Source: Gautieria morchelliformis (taxonomy: Eukaryota > Basidiomycota > Agaricomycetes > Gomphales > Gomphaceae). From it: a stretch of 64,000 bases of DNA. The translations under genes and the position numbers were made by a program. Location of the stretch: assembly GCA_015179125.1 (NCBI GenBank), contig WHVA01000402.1:43385-107384 (forward strand), in the 5' to 3' direction. Shown here one piece after another: positions 20,872 to 35,726 of the stretch. A model generated the notes under the pieces. That model was not told the origin of the DNA. It did not search any database and worked only from the letters and a program-made list of their open reading frames with translations. The first letter of the stretch is position 1, and the number at the start of each line of letters is the position of its first letter.

Positions 20872-23800
20872 ATGGCTGAAAACTCTCCGCAACCACTTTC
20901 CACCCTCATATCGGCGGCTGCTGTTCTATCAGGATCGGAGCAAAAGACTGCTCGCTCTCTAGACATAGCCACAGTACTGAAGTCCCGCTTGGCTCGCACT
21001 CATGAAATATTGCAACAAGACGGTTTTGACAAATTTTCAGAGGTCAATTTGGAGGTCCTACAGTATATCACAGCAAAGGAGTCCCTACGTTTGGTTGAAA
21101 TGCTACAGAGCTCGCTCGATCCTGATGACTATGCACTTTCCAGTCCTGGATCGTCATCTCCACTTCTCGGTACCCGCGACCTCTCATATGTCCGAACACT
21201 GTTTTCTGTTATTTTTAGATGGGGCGTAGCTCCACTGCTCACCGAATTTGAGCTCATTCGTCCTGGTCGTCAAGCGCCGGAGACCGGCGAACCTCATATT
21301 ATAGACTTGACCGAAAGAGAGCTTGACCATGAAGACCTGCCTTTAGTAATGCTGCGTCTATTGAAATTACCATTTGGCCCGACTGACCTTCGTCAAACTT
21401 GGATCACTTCAATTCTTAGTCAACATGCCGTGGATGTGTTGACCCCGTGTCTTGTTGTAGGATGGGCTCCCAAACCTATGTCTGATTCCTTCGCTCGTCA
21501 CGCAAAGGAAGTTAGATCTTTGACGATTCGTTTTATTAACGTGTATGTGTCGCTTGCTCATTAATCCGTGTCTGAACTGATAATGTTATCATCAGTTTGC
21601 GTCCTCATGAGGCCTTTGCTGCTCTTGGTACAATACTTTCTTCCATAGGTACCAAGCTGCGGGGTTTTCCTTATGTTTCTAGAGCTTGTGGCTACCTTCT
21701 CAGCAATCAGCTGAGGCGTTCAGATGGTGTACATGGACTGTGCTCCGCTGTTTTTGGAGAGGATCTTGAAGAAGACGATGTAGCACCTCTTGATAAATTG
21801 GAGCACGTTTCTAAGGTGCTTAGCACTGTCCCCGCTTCTGCTACCCCGCAAGTACGTATTAGATCTCTTACGCGTTTGCTTGCTAATACACCGAGGCAGG
21901 ACTATTACCGATTCATAATACCTCGCGTTCTGGCACTTCTTTCATCATCTTCACAGCAAATTCCGTCCTCGCATAAAAGAGCTGCGGCATTTACACTCTC
22001 TCGCATGCTTTCAGCGACGTTCCAACACCACGTTATTACGTCTGGGATCCTACTTCCTATTCTCCACACGCCCTTCGTTTCCCCATCAGCCATTGAACCA
22101 TCAGTGACACCTCAAGAACAGTCACCGCACTTGACGCCCATCGAAGCCTTACAGACTCTACAGGCATTCCTACTTCACGCGGACCCTTCCCCTACAGAAC
22201 TGTCGACGTTGCTGACTCCGATTGCGCCAGAAATTTACACCTTGTTCTGCCTTTATCGCTCAAGCAAAACTGCTGATCCAAACGTTCGAGAGTCTCTCAA
22301 TGTACTATGGAACACATGGGGTAGGATCGTGAGTTCACCCGATGCAATTGATGGTCTTTGGAAGGTTATAACGGGCTGTTGCGGTAACTGGGAACTGGGA
22401 TTGGATGGGTTTACGCTATTAACCACGTATGCGCCCTCTCAAGAGCCTGTTATCTTGACTAAATTGGTATGAAGACCAGTGCCGCCGCCGTCATTATCTC
22501 TGCTTGCTGTTTCCGAACTTGAAGCAACTTCTCGTGATGATGTCGACATTAATGCCAACCCCTTCAACCTCCGGCCAGATCCTCCAGAGTTTGTCGCTTT
22601 TTTGAAAACTTTGGATAGGAAGGATGTATCTTCGGAAATATTTGTGAGGCTCCTGAACCAGTACCGGGAGCTGAATGATGGCGACGAACAACCAATGCGG
22701 TGCGTTTTCTCCCGCCACTGTCGCGTCACATATTTATGTACGACAGATCATTATTGTACCTGCAGCTTATCCTTCAGATGCAGACGCAGCTGTCTACAGC
22801 TGTCCTTTCGAAACCAGAGCATGTGTTGTCATTCGTTAAACACGCGCTGGGCTCTGAACCACCTCCGTCGACTGCCTCGGCCAGACCTGTTTTGAAGAAA
22901 GGATTAGGGATAAAGGATCTACGAATCGTGGAGGAGGATACTTCTGAGGCAAAGGATAGTGACGACGAAGAGTCTGACGACTCCATGGGCGCGAAGGACG
23001 AGATGCAGGTGAGAGGGATCACGCTCTTGCTCTCGATTCTGGAAGGTACGCTGCCACTTGCAGTTCAACCCGTCTTGATCGTTAACCCTTATCAGCAAAT
23101 ACGGATCTTTCTCCACAAAATACACCTGACCTAGACGACATCCTGATATCCCTGAATCACCTGATCTCCCACACTTCCCCGACCATCCGCCAGCTCGCTC
23201 GAGAAGCTCGGCTCGTCTTAACTGCTCGCACAGCTTCAACCTCCGCCGCCGCATCACGTCCCAAGGCGGAAACGGAGTCGTCTTATGCAACCTATCAAAA
23301 GGCTTTGAAATACCTGCAGGATCCCATCATCCCCGTTCGCGCGCACGGCTTACAGCTTCTGCGCGAGCTAGTCTCGCGTCCGTCTATGACCCCAGCATCC
23401 CAGGCACGCTCAGATGATTGGCAGCTTGATCCGGCGCTCTTGCCAGGCATTCTATCCATATTTTTACAGTCTATTCAGGATGACGAATCATACATATTCT
23501 TGAATGCAGTTCAAGGTCTTGCGGCTATGGTAGATGGCTACGGCAAAGAGGTCTTGCGGGGTATTACCGAAGTTTATCTGAGCGGGACAGGAATTGGAGG
23601 CTCAGGCGCAGCAGCTGGTTCTATGGAGATGTCGAAACAGGAATTGGATTCACGGATCAGGGTTGGTGAGGCGCTGAATGCCGCCGTGAAGAGATGTGGA
23701 GGAGCGCTAGGTTTATATGGCACGTGGACACAACTACCAGCTATATTATGGTATTGATTATTTTCTACTTTGTTTCCAGTGGACATACTAATCCCGCCTC

Positions 23801-24405
23801 TCCAAACCATCCTTCGGTCCCCGCACTTGCCGACAACACTCAGAACATCCGCGCTCTCAATTCTCGCACAATGTGCGGCGACTAATGCATTAGCACTTGG
23901 TGCATACACCGCGAACTTAGCTGACTCCTGTGTCGAGCTGATCCAACTCGAGAGCGTGGCCGCTAAAAGCAGAGCGGCTACCAAATCCAATGAAGAACCG
24001 AAACCAAGCGATAACGCTGATGATGACAAGACAAATGCAGGCCAAGCGGGTGATCCAAAGCAGCATGCACGCTATCCAGACCTGATGGACTCAGATCCCA
24101 CGACGAAGAGTGCCAAGGTCGCACCCCTTCGTCGCACGGCTCTGCATTTCCTTTCGCGGCTCCTGCGGTCGCACATTGAAATCTTATACGATTCGCGGTC
24201 AACTGCCACAGGTGTTCTAAAAGTTACTTTGAAAGGAGTAGTAACGACAGCACCGCGAGAGGACATTCCTTTGTTGCTGCTTAAACGGGCGGAGGTTGTG
24301 CTGGGGTATGTAGTTGCTACAGATGAGGATAGTGTGGCGAGAGTGATGGCGAGGGAGACGTTGGAGTTGGTGGAGCAGTACAAGGAAGCCTCTCGGGGGC
24401 TCTAA
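20872..24405 (+). CDS. RTP1: RTP1/TANGO6-like RNA polymerase II assembly factor, with in-frame TGA
   Basis: Rtp1 is a HEAT-repeat protein that helps assembly and nuclear import of RNA polymerase II; the animal homologue is TANGO6. The start is ATG 20872 (MAENSPQPL). Introns inferred from frame and splice sites: 21543-21595, 22700-22746, 23046-23095 and 23711-23779. The C-terminal part has the family segment DPIIPVRAHGLQLLRELV (from about 23317) and VDILIPPLQTIL (from about 23780), matching the RTP1_C1 and RTP1_C2 regions. An in-frame TGA at 22470-22472 lies between ILTKLV and RPVPPPSLSLL in otherwise continuous coding sequence. No intron that removes it keeps the frame. CGA to TGA is a single CpG transition. 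The stop is convergent with SUA5, 46 bp away. Confidence 0.85.
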
Positions 24406-24451
24406 GCAATACAGCGTTGCATCTAAGGCAATTTGATCTATCATGCATATT

Positions 24452-25738
24452 TCAGTGACCTACGTAGAATAAGACGAGCAATGGGGCACTCACAGATAAA
24501 TCGGACAATGTGGCAGACGTTGACCAATCGGCAGTGATCCAGTGAATCTCACCCGCGGCCTTTCGAATCCGATTCATGACTGCGAGTCCTTCATGGGTCT
24601 CTTCGATACCTTCTACAATGATTAAGTCTACGCCTTCATTTTCTAATGTCAGGAGGCCGTCAAAGAGTCGCTGGGCGGCAAGGGAAGGATCAGCAACGGG
24701 ACCCAGAGGGAAGGTGTGCCATTGTATTTTAACTTCGGCGTATGCATGAAGACGACTGGGAAGCAGAGCCAGAGGCGAGTCGGAGGAAGCGAGGAACCCG
24801 AGTTTGATGGGCGTACTGCATGGGTATGAGGAGAGCACGGAAGATAAGACGTCCGGCAACGCCTCGGGTTTCTCTCTACTCGGTGGTGAGGGGGATGTCA
24901 CGAGTAACACAACGGGAACCGAGGGAGAATAATGGCGATACTTCATGCCCGGGGTTGTAGGGGCATGCTCGATGGTCTCGTCCTGGTAATCCCGTCTGTG
25001 CACGAGCACACGCGATGAGAGGTGACGTGCAGCCAAGACACTCTTTATGTCTTCAACAGTGACACCCCCTGGTCGCAAGATACGCAGGCATCCGTCTGGT
25101 GATAGTCCATCTATAACAGTACTTTCCACGCCGACTTGGCAGGGTCCGCCATCCAGGATGACGCGTACTTTGCCAAAGAGATCGCGGAAAACATGGTCCG
25201 CCTTGGTTGGGCTGGGCGTGCCAGAGGTGTTGGCACTCGGGGCTGCCAACGGCGTATTAGCCAGGGCGATCAACGCGCGCGCAACTGGGTGCGAAGGCAT
25301 TCGAATAGCTACGGTATCATGTGATGCAGTGACTATGGAAGGTATTTGCGGCGAGGTTGGGAAAAGCAGGGTGAGGGGACCAGGCCAAAACGCGTGAATT
25401 AAAGCAGCGTACGTAGACGGCATGACAAAGGATGGTGGAAGGAGAGATCGCAGCATTTCTATTGATGAGACGTGTGTGATTAGAGGGTTGTCTGGGGGTC
25501 GCCCTTTGATGCTGAAAATCTGCGACACTGTCGAGGAACATAGTGCTGGAGCAGCGAGCCCATAAACTGTTTCGGTTGGAAAGACAACTGGGGTTTTGAG
25601 AGACACAAGATCATCCACTGCTGCTTGTAGAGAGGCTAGAGTCCTAGGCGAGGATACGAGGGGCTGGGAGGAAGCAGTAAAGGAAATTGAGGTAGGATCG
25701 CACGCAAAGACCTTTGTTGTGAGGCTTTTGATAGCCAT
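24452..25738 (-). CDS. SUA5: Threonylcarbamoyl-AMP synthase SUA5 (YrdC domain)
   Basis: It makes threonylcarbamoyl-AMP from threonine, bicarbonate and ATP, the first step of t6A modification at position 37 of ANN-decoding tRNAs. The 428-residue frame is uninterrupted. The YrdC domain (residues ~25-220) has FPTETVYGLAA, KGRPPDNPLITHV, FWPGPLTLL, VAIRMPSHPVARAL, PLAAPSANTSG and ILDGGPCQVGVESTVID. The linker HAPTTPGMKYRHYSP and the C-terminal Sua5 domain (VEGIEETHEGLAVMNRIRKAA) follow, so it is the two-domain form. The length is normal for fungi. It starts at ATG 25738. The 3' end converges on RTP1. Confidence 0.95.
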   Translation of the reverse strand: MAIKSLTTKVFACDPTSISFTASSQPLVSSPRTLASLQAAVDDLVSLKTPVVFPTETVYGLAAPALCSSTVSQIFSIKGRPPDNPLITHVSSIEMLRSLLPPSFVMPSTYAALIHAFWPGPLTLLFPTSPQIPSIVTASHDTVAIRMPSHPVARALIALANTPLAAPSANTSGTPSPTKADHVFRDLFGKVRVILDGGPCQVGVESTVIDGLSPDGCLRILRPGGVTVEDIKSVLAARHLSSRVLVHRRDYQDETIEHAPTTPGMKYRHYSPSVPVVLLVTSPSPPSREKPEALPDVLSSVLSSYPCSTPIKLGFLASSDSPLALLPSRLHAYAEVKIQWHTFPLGPVADPSLAAQRLFDGLLTLENEGVDLIIVEGIEETHEGLAVMNRIRKAAGEIHWITADWSTSATLSDLSVSAPLLVLFYVGH

Positions 25739-26322
25739 TGTACGAAATGTGCAACGAAATATAATTTATTACCTATGGCAGATCCCACGATCACATGACT
25801 GTTTTTTGTGTATTGTAAGATGTTCTTCGACCGAATGCGACACGAATTCGAGAGTAGCCGGAGACAGGACGATACCTTCCTAACGAATTTCTTTCTGGTG
25901 TGTCCTCCCTGGAAGCCCCATATAGAAGCGGCGCAGAAACGACTTTATAATGCCAGGATTTCCCGCTGGAAGGTATTCCGAAGACACCCAACGCCGTGTC
26001 AAAACTCTACACACCGCTCCGGATGCTGATGAACGGCATCCTGCTTGCAGAAGAAGTGTCCCGCCAGCAGCCTTCCTCCCAACGCCAGGGTACAGGACAA
26101 GACAAGGCAGAACGGAAGTCGGTCTATCGATATGAGAAATGGTGGCGTACGAAACATGTCTGAGGTGTTTTAGCTACTCACGCCAAGAACAAACGAGTGC
26201 GTACTCGGCCACCCTCTCCTGTGTCTCCAACGCTTTATCTCGCCGGTGGGGGTGCGCAAGTTATGGGTGTTGACACACCGTTGATCCAAGCAAACAGCCT
26301 GGCCGGAATCGCTCCTACAGAA
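25739..26322. other. Intergenic between SUA5 and the FunK1 remnant
   Basis: No supported gene. It contains the SUA5 promoter on the left. Weak coding traces near 26.2 kb may belong to the kinase remnant that follows. Confidence 0.45.
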
Positions 26323-27193
26323 GTCATACTCAGAAGTTTCTCTGGCTGTCCGTGACCGGTTTGCGACCAACCTAAGCCAAATGTTCCGTAACCAAGCTAA
26401 TCGACGGTTTGCTTTTGGTCTCATCATGACAGAGACTACCTGTACAGTATACTTATTTGATCACTCCGGGGCGGTCGCGTCGAGGCCTTCCAACTTTGTT
26501 TGTTATTAATGTACACCTTTAGCGCATCGACAGCTTCATGATGTGGCTGGTATTCTACGCCGTGACATTAGCATAGGAAATATCCTTATCAACCCTGATG
26601 GCACAGAAGGCAATCGCGGGATCCTCATCGACTTCGACCATGCCATTCGAGTTGGAGACACTTCTCCCTATTCAACGAAAAAAAAAAAAGATTGTTAGTC
26701 ATCTGACCTGTATTTCTTCCATGATCTTGACTTCCCTCGACTCTAGGGTACCTGGCGTTACATGTCCCGCGACGTGTTCGAGGCTAGGGACCTACACACA
26801 TATCTTGACGATCTCGAGTCATGTTACTATGTTCTGTGCTGGATCCTTATGGTCTACACCGGGCCACGGACGACCAGGAATAAAATTCTAAACGAGGCGG
26901 CATATTGGGATGAGCCTGATTCCGCTCGTTTGAAACGGAGTCATTGTATTCTACATTTCGATGTGTGGGTGGACCCTTGGTTTGGCCCCTGCCTCCACGA
27001 GCTCGCCAAGTGCTTGTTCGATTTCTTCAGTCTTCGTCGTCTAGGTGCAGGGATGTATGCCCCCCCGGTTGACCCCGACAAGGATTACGACACTTACTTG
27101 GGCCATATTGATCAATGCGTTTTGGACATGGAAGCTGAGGACTTGGCAGCCGAGCATCCCTTGTCAAATCTATCTGACGAGCCTGTACAGTGA
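26323..27193 (+). pseudogene. FunK1-type fungal protein kinase, truncated remnant
   Basis: FunK1 kinases form a large family expanded in mushroom-forming fungi. The trace begins SYSEVSLAVRDRFATNLSQ and continues NRRFAFGLIMTE and VYLFDHSGAVASRPSNF. After a stop-containing gap comes the catalytic loop GILRRDISIGNILINPDG (26559 on; Arg replaces His of HRD), the DFG-equivalent DFDHA, an intron with a poly-A run (26678-26692) on its 5' side, and GTWRYMSRDVFEARD to the stop at 27193. The N-terminal lobe is missing or unrecognisable, so it is probably non-functional. A working gene with unusual splicing cannot be excluded. Confidence 0.7.
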
Positions 27194-27851
27194 AGGCTAC
27201 ATTCAAATCGTACCTTGGGGAAACGTATGAGAGATAAGGCAGCCGATCTCCACGGAACTGATGCTGTTTCTCGAAATCCGAAACAATTACGTCCAACATC
27301 CCAAGGGATGAAACCATGAACACCGCTATTCATTCCGTACTTCATGTATCATTCGCACACGGACGACCCTCTCGACAGTTCAAGATTAACCCCGGGGTAT
27401 GTAGAAATGGATGAGAGGCGTATGGGAATATACATCCTCAGTAAGTCTTTTAGTCTTATGTGCCTCGAGTGGAGCACGCGTCACAGCCACCGTTGTTGTG
27501 GTCCGTGTGCCTATTGATGACTCCGGTGTCCCGTCATACTTGTGTTTGAATATATATTATATTATATACTAAGCAATCCACCGTCTGTGACCATCTTCAT
27601 CCGCTACTAGGTATTGCTCTTATGTAAAGTGCAATCCGATGGAATAACGTTAATTTCACGGCCTCGATATCCACCACTTCCACACTGACGAGTGTAAATC
27701 TTGTGTATCAAATACTACGAACCATAAAGCATTAGGCGTGTGGATATATGAACATTACAGTCCGAGTGTAATAGAGCTTGAATTGGAAGTAGTACAGCAT
27801 TCAAACGAGAGCGAGAAAAGCGGCAGCTTCATCCAGTATAAATAAACACCA
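27194..27851. other. Intergenic, 3' of both FunK1 remnant and VAC14
   Basis: No gene is seen. AT-rich sequence with ATATATTATATTATATAC near 27550. It includes the 3' UTR of VAC14 near its right side. Confidence 0.5.
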
Positions 27852-30800
27852 CTACTTTGTCCGCTGGGTAAAAGGTCGGGCCTTCTTCGTCAGGGTTGGG
27901 CTCATGCGCCCCATACCCCCCTGGGAAGCGCTAGTCAAGCCCGGCGACAGCATACCATTCGGTGGTGCAGCTTGCGTTTGCGACGAAGAGGAACCTGGCC
28001 GAGCTTTCGGATTCAATGGTGACAACACTGATGAACGCGCTGGTGGTGCTGTCGGGCCTTCGCTTACTTTCCGTCGTATCGCTGGACGTCCAGGCGCGAC
28101 GCTCGAACCGCCGCCAGCATTTGTGGGTGGCCGAGTGTCTACCGTGAATCCAGACGGGCCATCACCTCCAAACGTCTGCCGACGCGCTTTCTCGTGTCGC
28201 ATTTGCACAGCTCGGAAGTGAGAGAGAAGTTCTTGCCATTTAATGTCATCGCGTGCAAGCTTGGATCGTGTCGTGGCAGTAGAAACAGCCCTGTGGATCA
28301 CAAGTGTCAAATAGTTGTCAGGTTGGATTTGTGGTTCGGGACTCACACACGCGGGGTGATATGTAGGAAGCCCATCGAGCTGACGGCATTCAGCCGATTT
28401 CTCAAGGAGACGAAGGCACTACTCTGCGGCAGGAGCATGAGCAGGCCATAGAGGCACTTGAACAAGTACGGGTACTTTTCCGGCTCCAGGAGTTGGAGGC
28501 GAAGGTCTGCGAGAAGTCTTAAACATCTCCATTCAGAAGCTCAGCATGTTCAGTATGCTTACATGTGAACACAGGCGACTCGATGAGCTGCACCAGCTTG
28601 TCAATCTGAACCAAGAATGACACAGTTATCTCGAGATCTGCGCTATAATTGCAAACTGAATCCAGGACCTGGGTGTCAGCAGAGTGCTAAAATTCTTACA
28701 ATATATGCAACAAATTCGATGCGTGTTCGTACGCCTGAGCGAGAAGACATAGCGAGAAGACAGCCACAGGATTGTGGCACCATGAACGATAAAGGGTTGT
28801 GAACAATGCTTGTCCATCTTGCTGAGAAAAATGTTAGACTCATGAAGTGATAGTGAAGTGGTGAATGAAAACGCTAAGGGAACTTACCCGTGTTTCCAGA
28901 TTCTTTAACCTCTTTCGGAAGTCCGAAAGCTCGGGAGACGTTATTAATATGATATTCAGCTTCTGCACAATCACACTGGCAAACTCTAGATCCTATATCA
29001 TGTTCAGCGATATGAAACATGGAGAACTTCAAGCCACTGACTTCTTCCTTCTCCAATATTTCCGCAAATGTTCGATATATGCGTTCCGTGTTAAGGCTCA
29101 TGCAAAGCTGGCAGATGATGAGGCTGCCCCGCAACTCCAATAAGCGTCGGTCGGTGCTAAACAGCTCCAGGAGGTTGATCATAAATATCTTGAAGTACCC
29201 TTCTTCCGAGCGTGAAGAGATTTGCGCCAATAGTCGAAGGTCGTGTTTGATAACCTAAAACGATCAATAAGAATATCAACATGTATCATGCGATCTCACC
29301 TCTTCCGATGAATCTGACAAGGTTTTTAAGAGGGCTGGGAAGGTCCCGTCATCCATCGCCAGGATCTGCGAGTCTCAATGAGTATATGCTGTCACAGTAC
29401 ACTGGCTGTTTCATTTCACCTTCTTTGGCGCCTTCTGATGCAACATGATGAGCCATTTCAGTGCGGCAACCCTAGTCTGCTCATGCTCGCTCAGAAACTG
29501 TATAGTCAATACGTTGACTGTAGCCTGATAGTCAATGAGGTCTGTCTCTTCCGGAGGCGCTGATGGTACTGGCGAAGCTGGTTTGACGGCAGACAGAACT
29601 GGAGAGTGGACACTGATGCAAGGTGACTGTGGGCGACTGGGAAGCGGACTGCTCGTCTCTGGGATAACGGCGATGTTACTCGTTCCCGGAACTGGGATTC
29701 CTGATGCGTTGTGAAACTCGGGGATGGTCGCGGAACGATGGCGGACTGGTATGGAGGAGGGCACTGGCAATCTCTCTGGAGGAAGGGAAGCAAGTGCCGA
29801 TAATGACTCTACAGATCCGTCGCCGCTTGGCTCTCGTTCTCGCGTTGATGAACGGGACGGTGCTTGCGAAGCGACAGGTGGAGGTGGGGGGGAAGACGGG
29901 CCTGCACGTGAAGGAGGAAAGTATGATACTGACAAGGGTGTTGGAGTTGAGATCTCTGGTGGAGGTGGCTGGCTCTGGATCGCGTTGAACAGAAGCTGAT
30001 CAGTGCGAACAGCAGCATTTCGTATGGGTTCAACATGGTGCGCGAGGTTGGGAAGAATAGCAGGTATTAGGCGTGGGGTGAATGGAACCATGGTTTCTTG
30101 AGCAAAATCAAGAAATTCGGCAATCCACCGGAGAGCAGTTGAGCGCTGGATTTCGTCATCTGTGGATTAGGTATTAGTTTTGTTGTATATATCTAAGATG
30201 AATGTCTCACGCTGAGAATCAAGTTGGGAGATGAGAATCTCGACGATCGCTGGATGGTCGATCTGCACTCCTTGACCTGGTACGTAAGCTGTTGCTCATC
30301 AAAGTCAATATCTCGCAGAGCCAATTTAAAAGATACAATAAAATAGGAAGGAGGGGACGAAACAGGCACTGACCGCCGGTGTCTCTATGATCCACTTCCT
30401 GCTCGCTGCCAGTCCATTCCTTTTCTTTTCCATCCTCTACCCCATTTTCAGGGACAAACATTGCTCGTTCTGAATGCACCATCGTAATATCAGGTAACGT
30501 CTCCTTCTCGTTCTCTGCCCTCCGCGCGTCTTCTCGTAGTTCAGCCTCCCTCCGCACTTTCGCTTGTTCCTCATGTCGTTTCTGGAGCAGAGTCACGTCG
30601 CGGACTTCGCGTAGGAAGTCGGCTAGCAAATTTTCGGTGGCAACTTTGACATCTTGAGTGGGATCGGAGAGGTACCTCCTAGTGTGTGGTTTAGTGTATG
30701 GGCTGGGAAAGGATGCGGCCTACTTACAAGAGACTATCTAGAAATTCGGGCAAGAACGTGACCAGCTCGAGGTCCGGCACTGAGTCGAGCACCGTGATCC

Positions 30801-31726
30801 AGCCCACAAGCCAGCTACGTGTGAATGGACTGACAACATACATGCGGTCGGCAAGGAGTGGGATAAAGTGCGCAAGAGAGAACGCTTTCTTTGGAACAGG
30901 CCCAGGCTCGTCTAATTTTGTGATGGCCGAGTTCACCGATGGTTCGACAAGGACGCCTAAGTTGTAAGCCTCCTCTGTGCGCAGCCGGACCTGGACGGTC
31001 TCTGGATACTGTGGTACATAGATCGACGCCGATTCTGAGACGATGTCTCGGAGAAGACGGTCCAGCTAACGGCGCCATGAATGAGACGGTTACAGAGACA
31101 AGTCCCTGCCACTAACCAGTTCTGCCCCGTTCTTTACAGAGAGCTCTGCATCCGCAACAAGCTCCAAGGTGTTCAGCATCGTCGTGGGTACCATTACAAA
31201 CACATTGCTCACCTTGCTCAGAGAATCAAATATTGGGTTGAAATAGATGAGTATCTCTCCCTTAGAAACTTTCGCTATGTTGTACATGCTCTCGCATGCA
31301 AAATATCGAACGCGGTTCTCCATATCCGAAAAACAGATTAGGAGGGGATCCATGAATTTGGGCATGTACGGTGCAACTTCAACGCCGAGAGCAATGGCTG
31401 TGGCGGCCAGGCCAATAAGACCTCCATTACGAACATGCAACGCGTTCGTGGTGGGAACAAACAGGTCTATGAGCTGGTCGATTATTAAGTTTATGCGCCC
31501 TGAGTCCCCATTCTGGTGGCACTCTCGGACAAGCCTGTACACAACGGTGTGAGGACGTGAAGCCCACTGTCAGCGAGACTCACTTCTCGAGTTCGAGGGC
31601 GGTGGCTTTGCGTTTCTCATATAATTTGTCGGTCAAGACGCGCACAAGCGCGGGATCTGGGCGAACGACGATTTGGTCTGTCAGCAAGCAGTACACGATG
31701 GCAACCATGGACTTGAACTCGCCCAT
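27852..31726 (-). CDS. VAC14: VAC14 scaffold of the PIKfyve/Fab1 complex
   Basis: Vac14 is the HEAT-repeat scaffold holding Fab1 and Fig4 at the vacuole/endosome membrane to regulate PI(3,5)P2. The N-terminal exon (31726-31584) has [18 protein letters not shown], and the next exon starts at 31534 with [10 protein letters not shown]. Further family segments: [146 protein letters not shown] and [18 protein letters not shown]. About ten introns interrupt it. A Ser/Pro-rich insertion (about 29560-29990) and a Ser/Pro-rich tail ending FTQRTK are low-complexity. Divergent from CDC7. Confidence 0.93.
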
Positions 31727-32716
31727 CGTTTCCTATAACCAGTGCTGGGCCAACGTAAAGAGAAGCAGAGAAAATGGTTCGGTCGACGCCAAGCGTGACG
31801 TCCAACGCGGTTGGGACCCACAGCGGCCCACGTCTAGGTCACTTTGGCAGCTGGTGATCCCATTGGCGTTACTGCAGCCTTTCTGTCTTTGTCAACAAGC
31901 GATAGCTATGGCTGCGAGGATGTCTACTCTTGATCATTACACCAGCGAGCTCCGGGCTCCCACGGCTCTCCAGTTGACCCGTATCAGATAATCTCAAAAT
32001 CGATCTCTCGAAGGCATCGACACATTCTCTTCTATTTCCCCGAGGCGGCCCACTATTCTATGTATCGACTTCTTTGCAGGACAATCACGAGTACTACTGT
32101 AAAGTATTTGTTCCCAATCTATATTATCTGAACTGAATGACGTGCCTAATAATTGCAATTCAGTCACAGTAACTAAGTATATCATGACAGATTTTACTTT
32201 TGGCCTCAGTCTCAGACCACCGTCAGGTAGCATTTCAAGAAACCAGACGGTTGTCAAATAGCTCAGCTGGTCGCTGGAACAATATGGCCATGCGATTATG
32301 ATTCTCACCAGACTTCTGTTATCTACATTGCTGTCCTATGTCATGTCCCAAACACTATTGTTCAAATTGACTGCGGTCTGCACATCCTTGAACAAGGAAA
32401 TATTCCAACTACATGAACTTGCAGGCCTTAATTAACCAACGCAGGCTGAAGTGTCAAGGCCGCGGCCGCGGCCGAACACTGCGTGAAGCGTCAGGCCATG
32501 CCGCCTGCGGCCTTCCCATCATTTCTGGAGTACACCATATATTGATCAAGCAAAATTTAGAGTGTGGTGCCACCGCAGGGACATTCCAATATTGACCATA
32601 AAATATTTTTGTGGAGTTGTAGGTCCTTGTTTACAATTAGGTAAAGGAGAGTTTCCCCAGTCACGTGACCCCGCCTTGTCGCGTCATTCACCAACCATCG
32701 TGGTTGTGGAATATCT
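31727..32716. other. Divergent VAC14-CDC7 intergenic region
   Basis: About 1 kb with no gene. A GC-rich block GGCCGCGGCCGCGGCC lies at about 32459-32474, amid AT-rich sequence. TCACGTGAC occurs at about 32661, 50 bp upstream of CDC7, and is a possible bHLH-type site. Confidence 0.55.
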
Positions 32717-34854
<2,138 letters not shown>

Positions 34855-35042
34855 CATGTTAGAGCATTGCACATATCCACCATTCGCATGTATATCGTTT
34901 CCATCATCCATATACGTAACATTATTGCCTGTATATAGTAGACTACCGCATACTTTTGACGCTGATCGATGATCGCTTCCATGTCACGACGTCGCGTCAC
35001 CGCCCACGTGACCTCTCAGCACGCACGGCGGAAGCTGCAATC

Positions 35043-35726
35043 ATGGCACTTAACTGGACTATGCTCGATGAATCAAAGCAACCGGTACCACTCAGGGATG
35101 AACATACTGTATTGACCGTCGACAAGGGTGCAGAGATTACCCTCAACATTCCAGACGTCACGGGAAGTCACAAGAGAATGAAGGGTTCTGGACGTATTTG
35201 GCTCACGGAACAGAGGGTACTATAATCCTTCGTTTCCCTCATAGCGCATCCTTTGATCTCGTATCCGTAGCTTATCTTCGTCAGCTCATCGACTCCAGGA
35301 GATCCAACATTGGAGTCCCTGTCGATCCCTCTGGCATCTTTACTCTCCACATCGTTCGTGCAGCCAACCTTCTCTGCGAATTACCTAGCAATCGATATCA
35401 AGCCTTCTCCGGGGGGTGGTCTATCTGAGGGTACAAAGGCTGAGATCCGCCTGAAGGACCAGGCAATGTTTGGGTTTGTGAGCACTTTGGACAAGATGCG
35501 CGAACGGGCCTTGTACATGAAGCGAGAATCTGCCATGGAAGATCAGCTTCGTAAGGATATTCTGCCTTTGGGATGACTCAGATTGTTGATAACTTGCATG
35601 TTTCCAGCTGAATATACGTCTTCCTCGACATTTTCTAGTTCCTCCGCTACCCGGAGCACACTGCCAGCGGCGTCAACAAGTACCAACCCGTCTAGCGAAG
35701 CACCTCCCGGATATGATATGGCATGA
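35043..35726 (+). CDS. WBP2-like GRAM-domain protein with PY motif
   Basis: WBP2 proteins carry a GRAM domain and PPxY motifs that bind WW-domain partners. Exons 35043-35216, 35271-35550 and 35608-35726 join in frame. The GRAM region reads MALNWTMLDESKQPVPL, GRIWLTEQR|LIFVSS, SLSIPLASLLSTSFVQPTF, NYLAIDIKPSPGGGL and AEIRLKDQAMFGFVSTLDK. A Ser/Thr-rich tail ends SEAPPGYDMA, with the PY motif PPGY five residues from the C terminus. Introns are 54 and 57 nt with GT-AG ends. It lies 190 bp downstream of CDC7 on the same strand. Confidence 0.88.
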
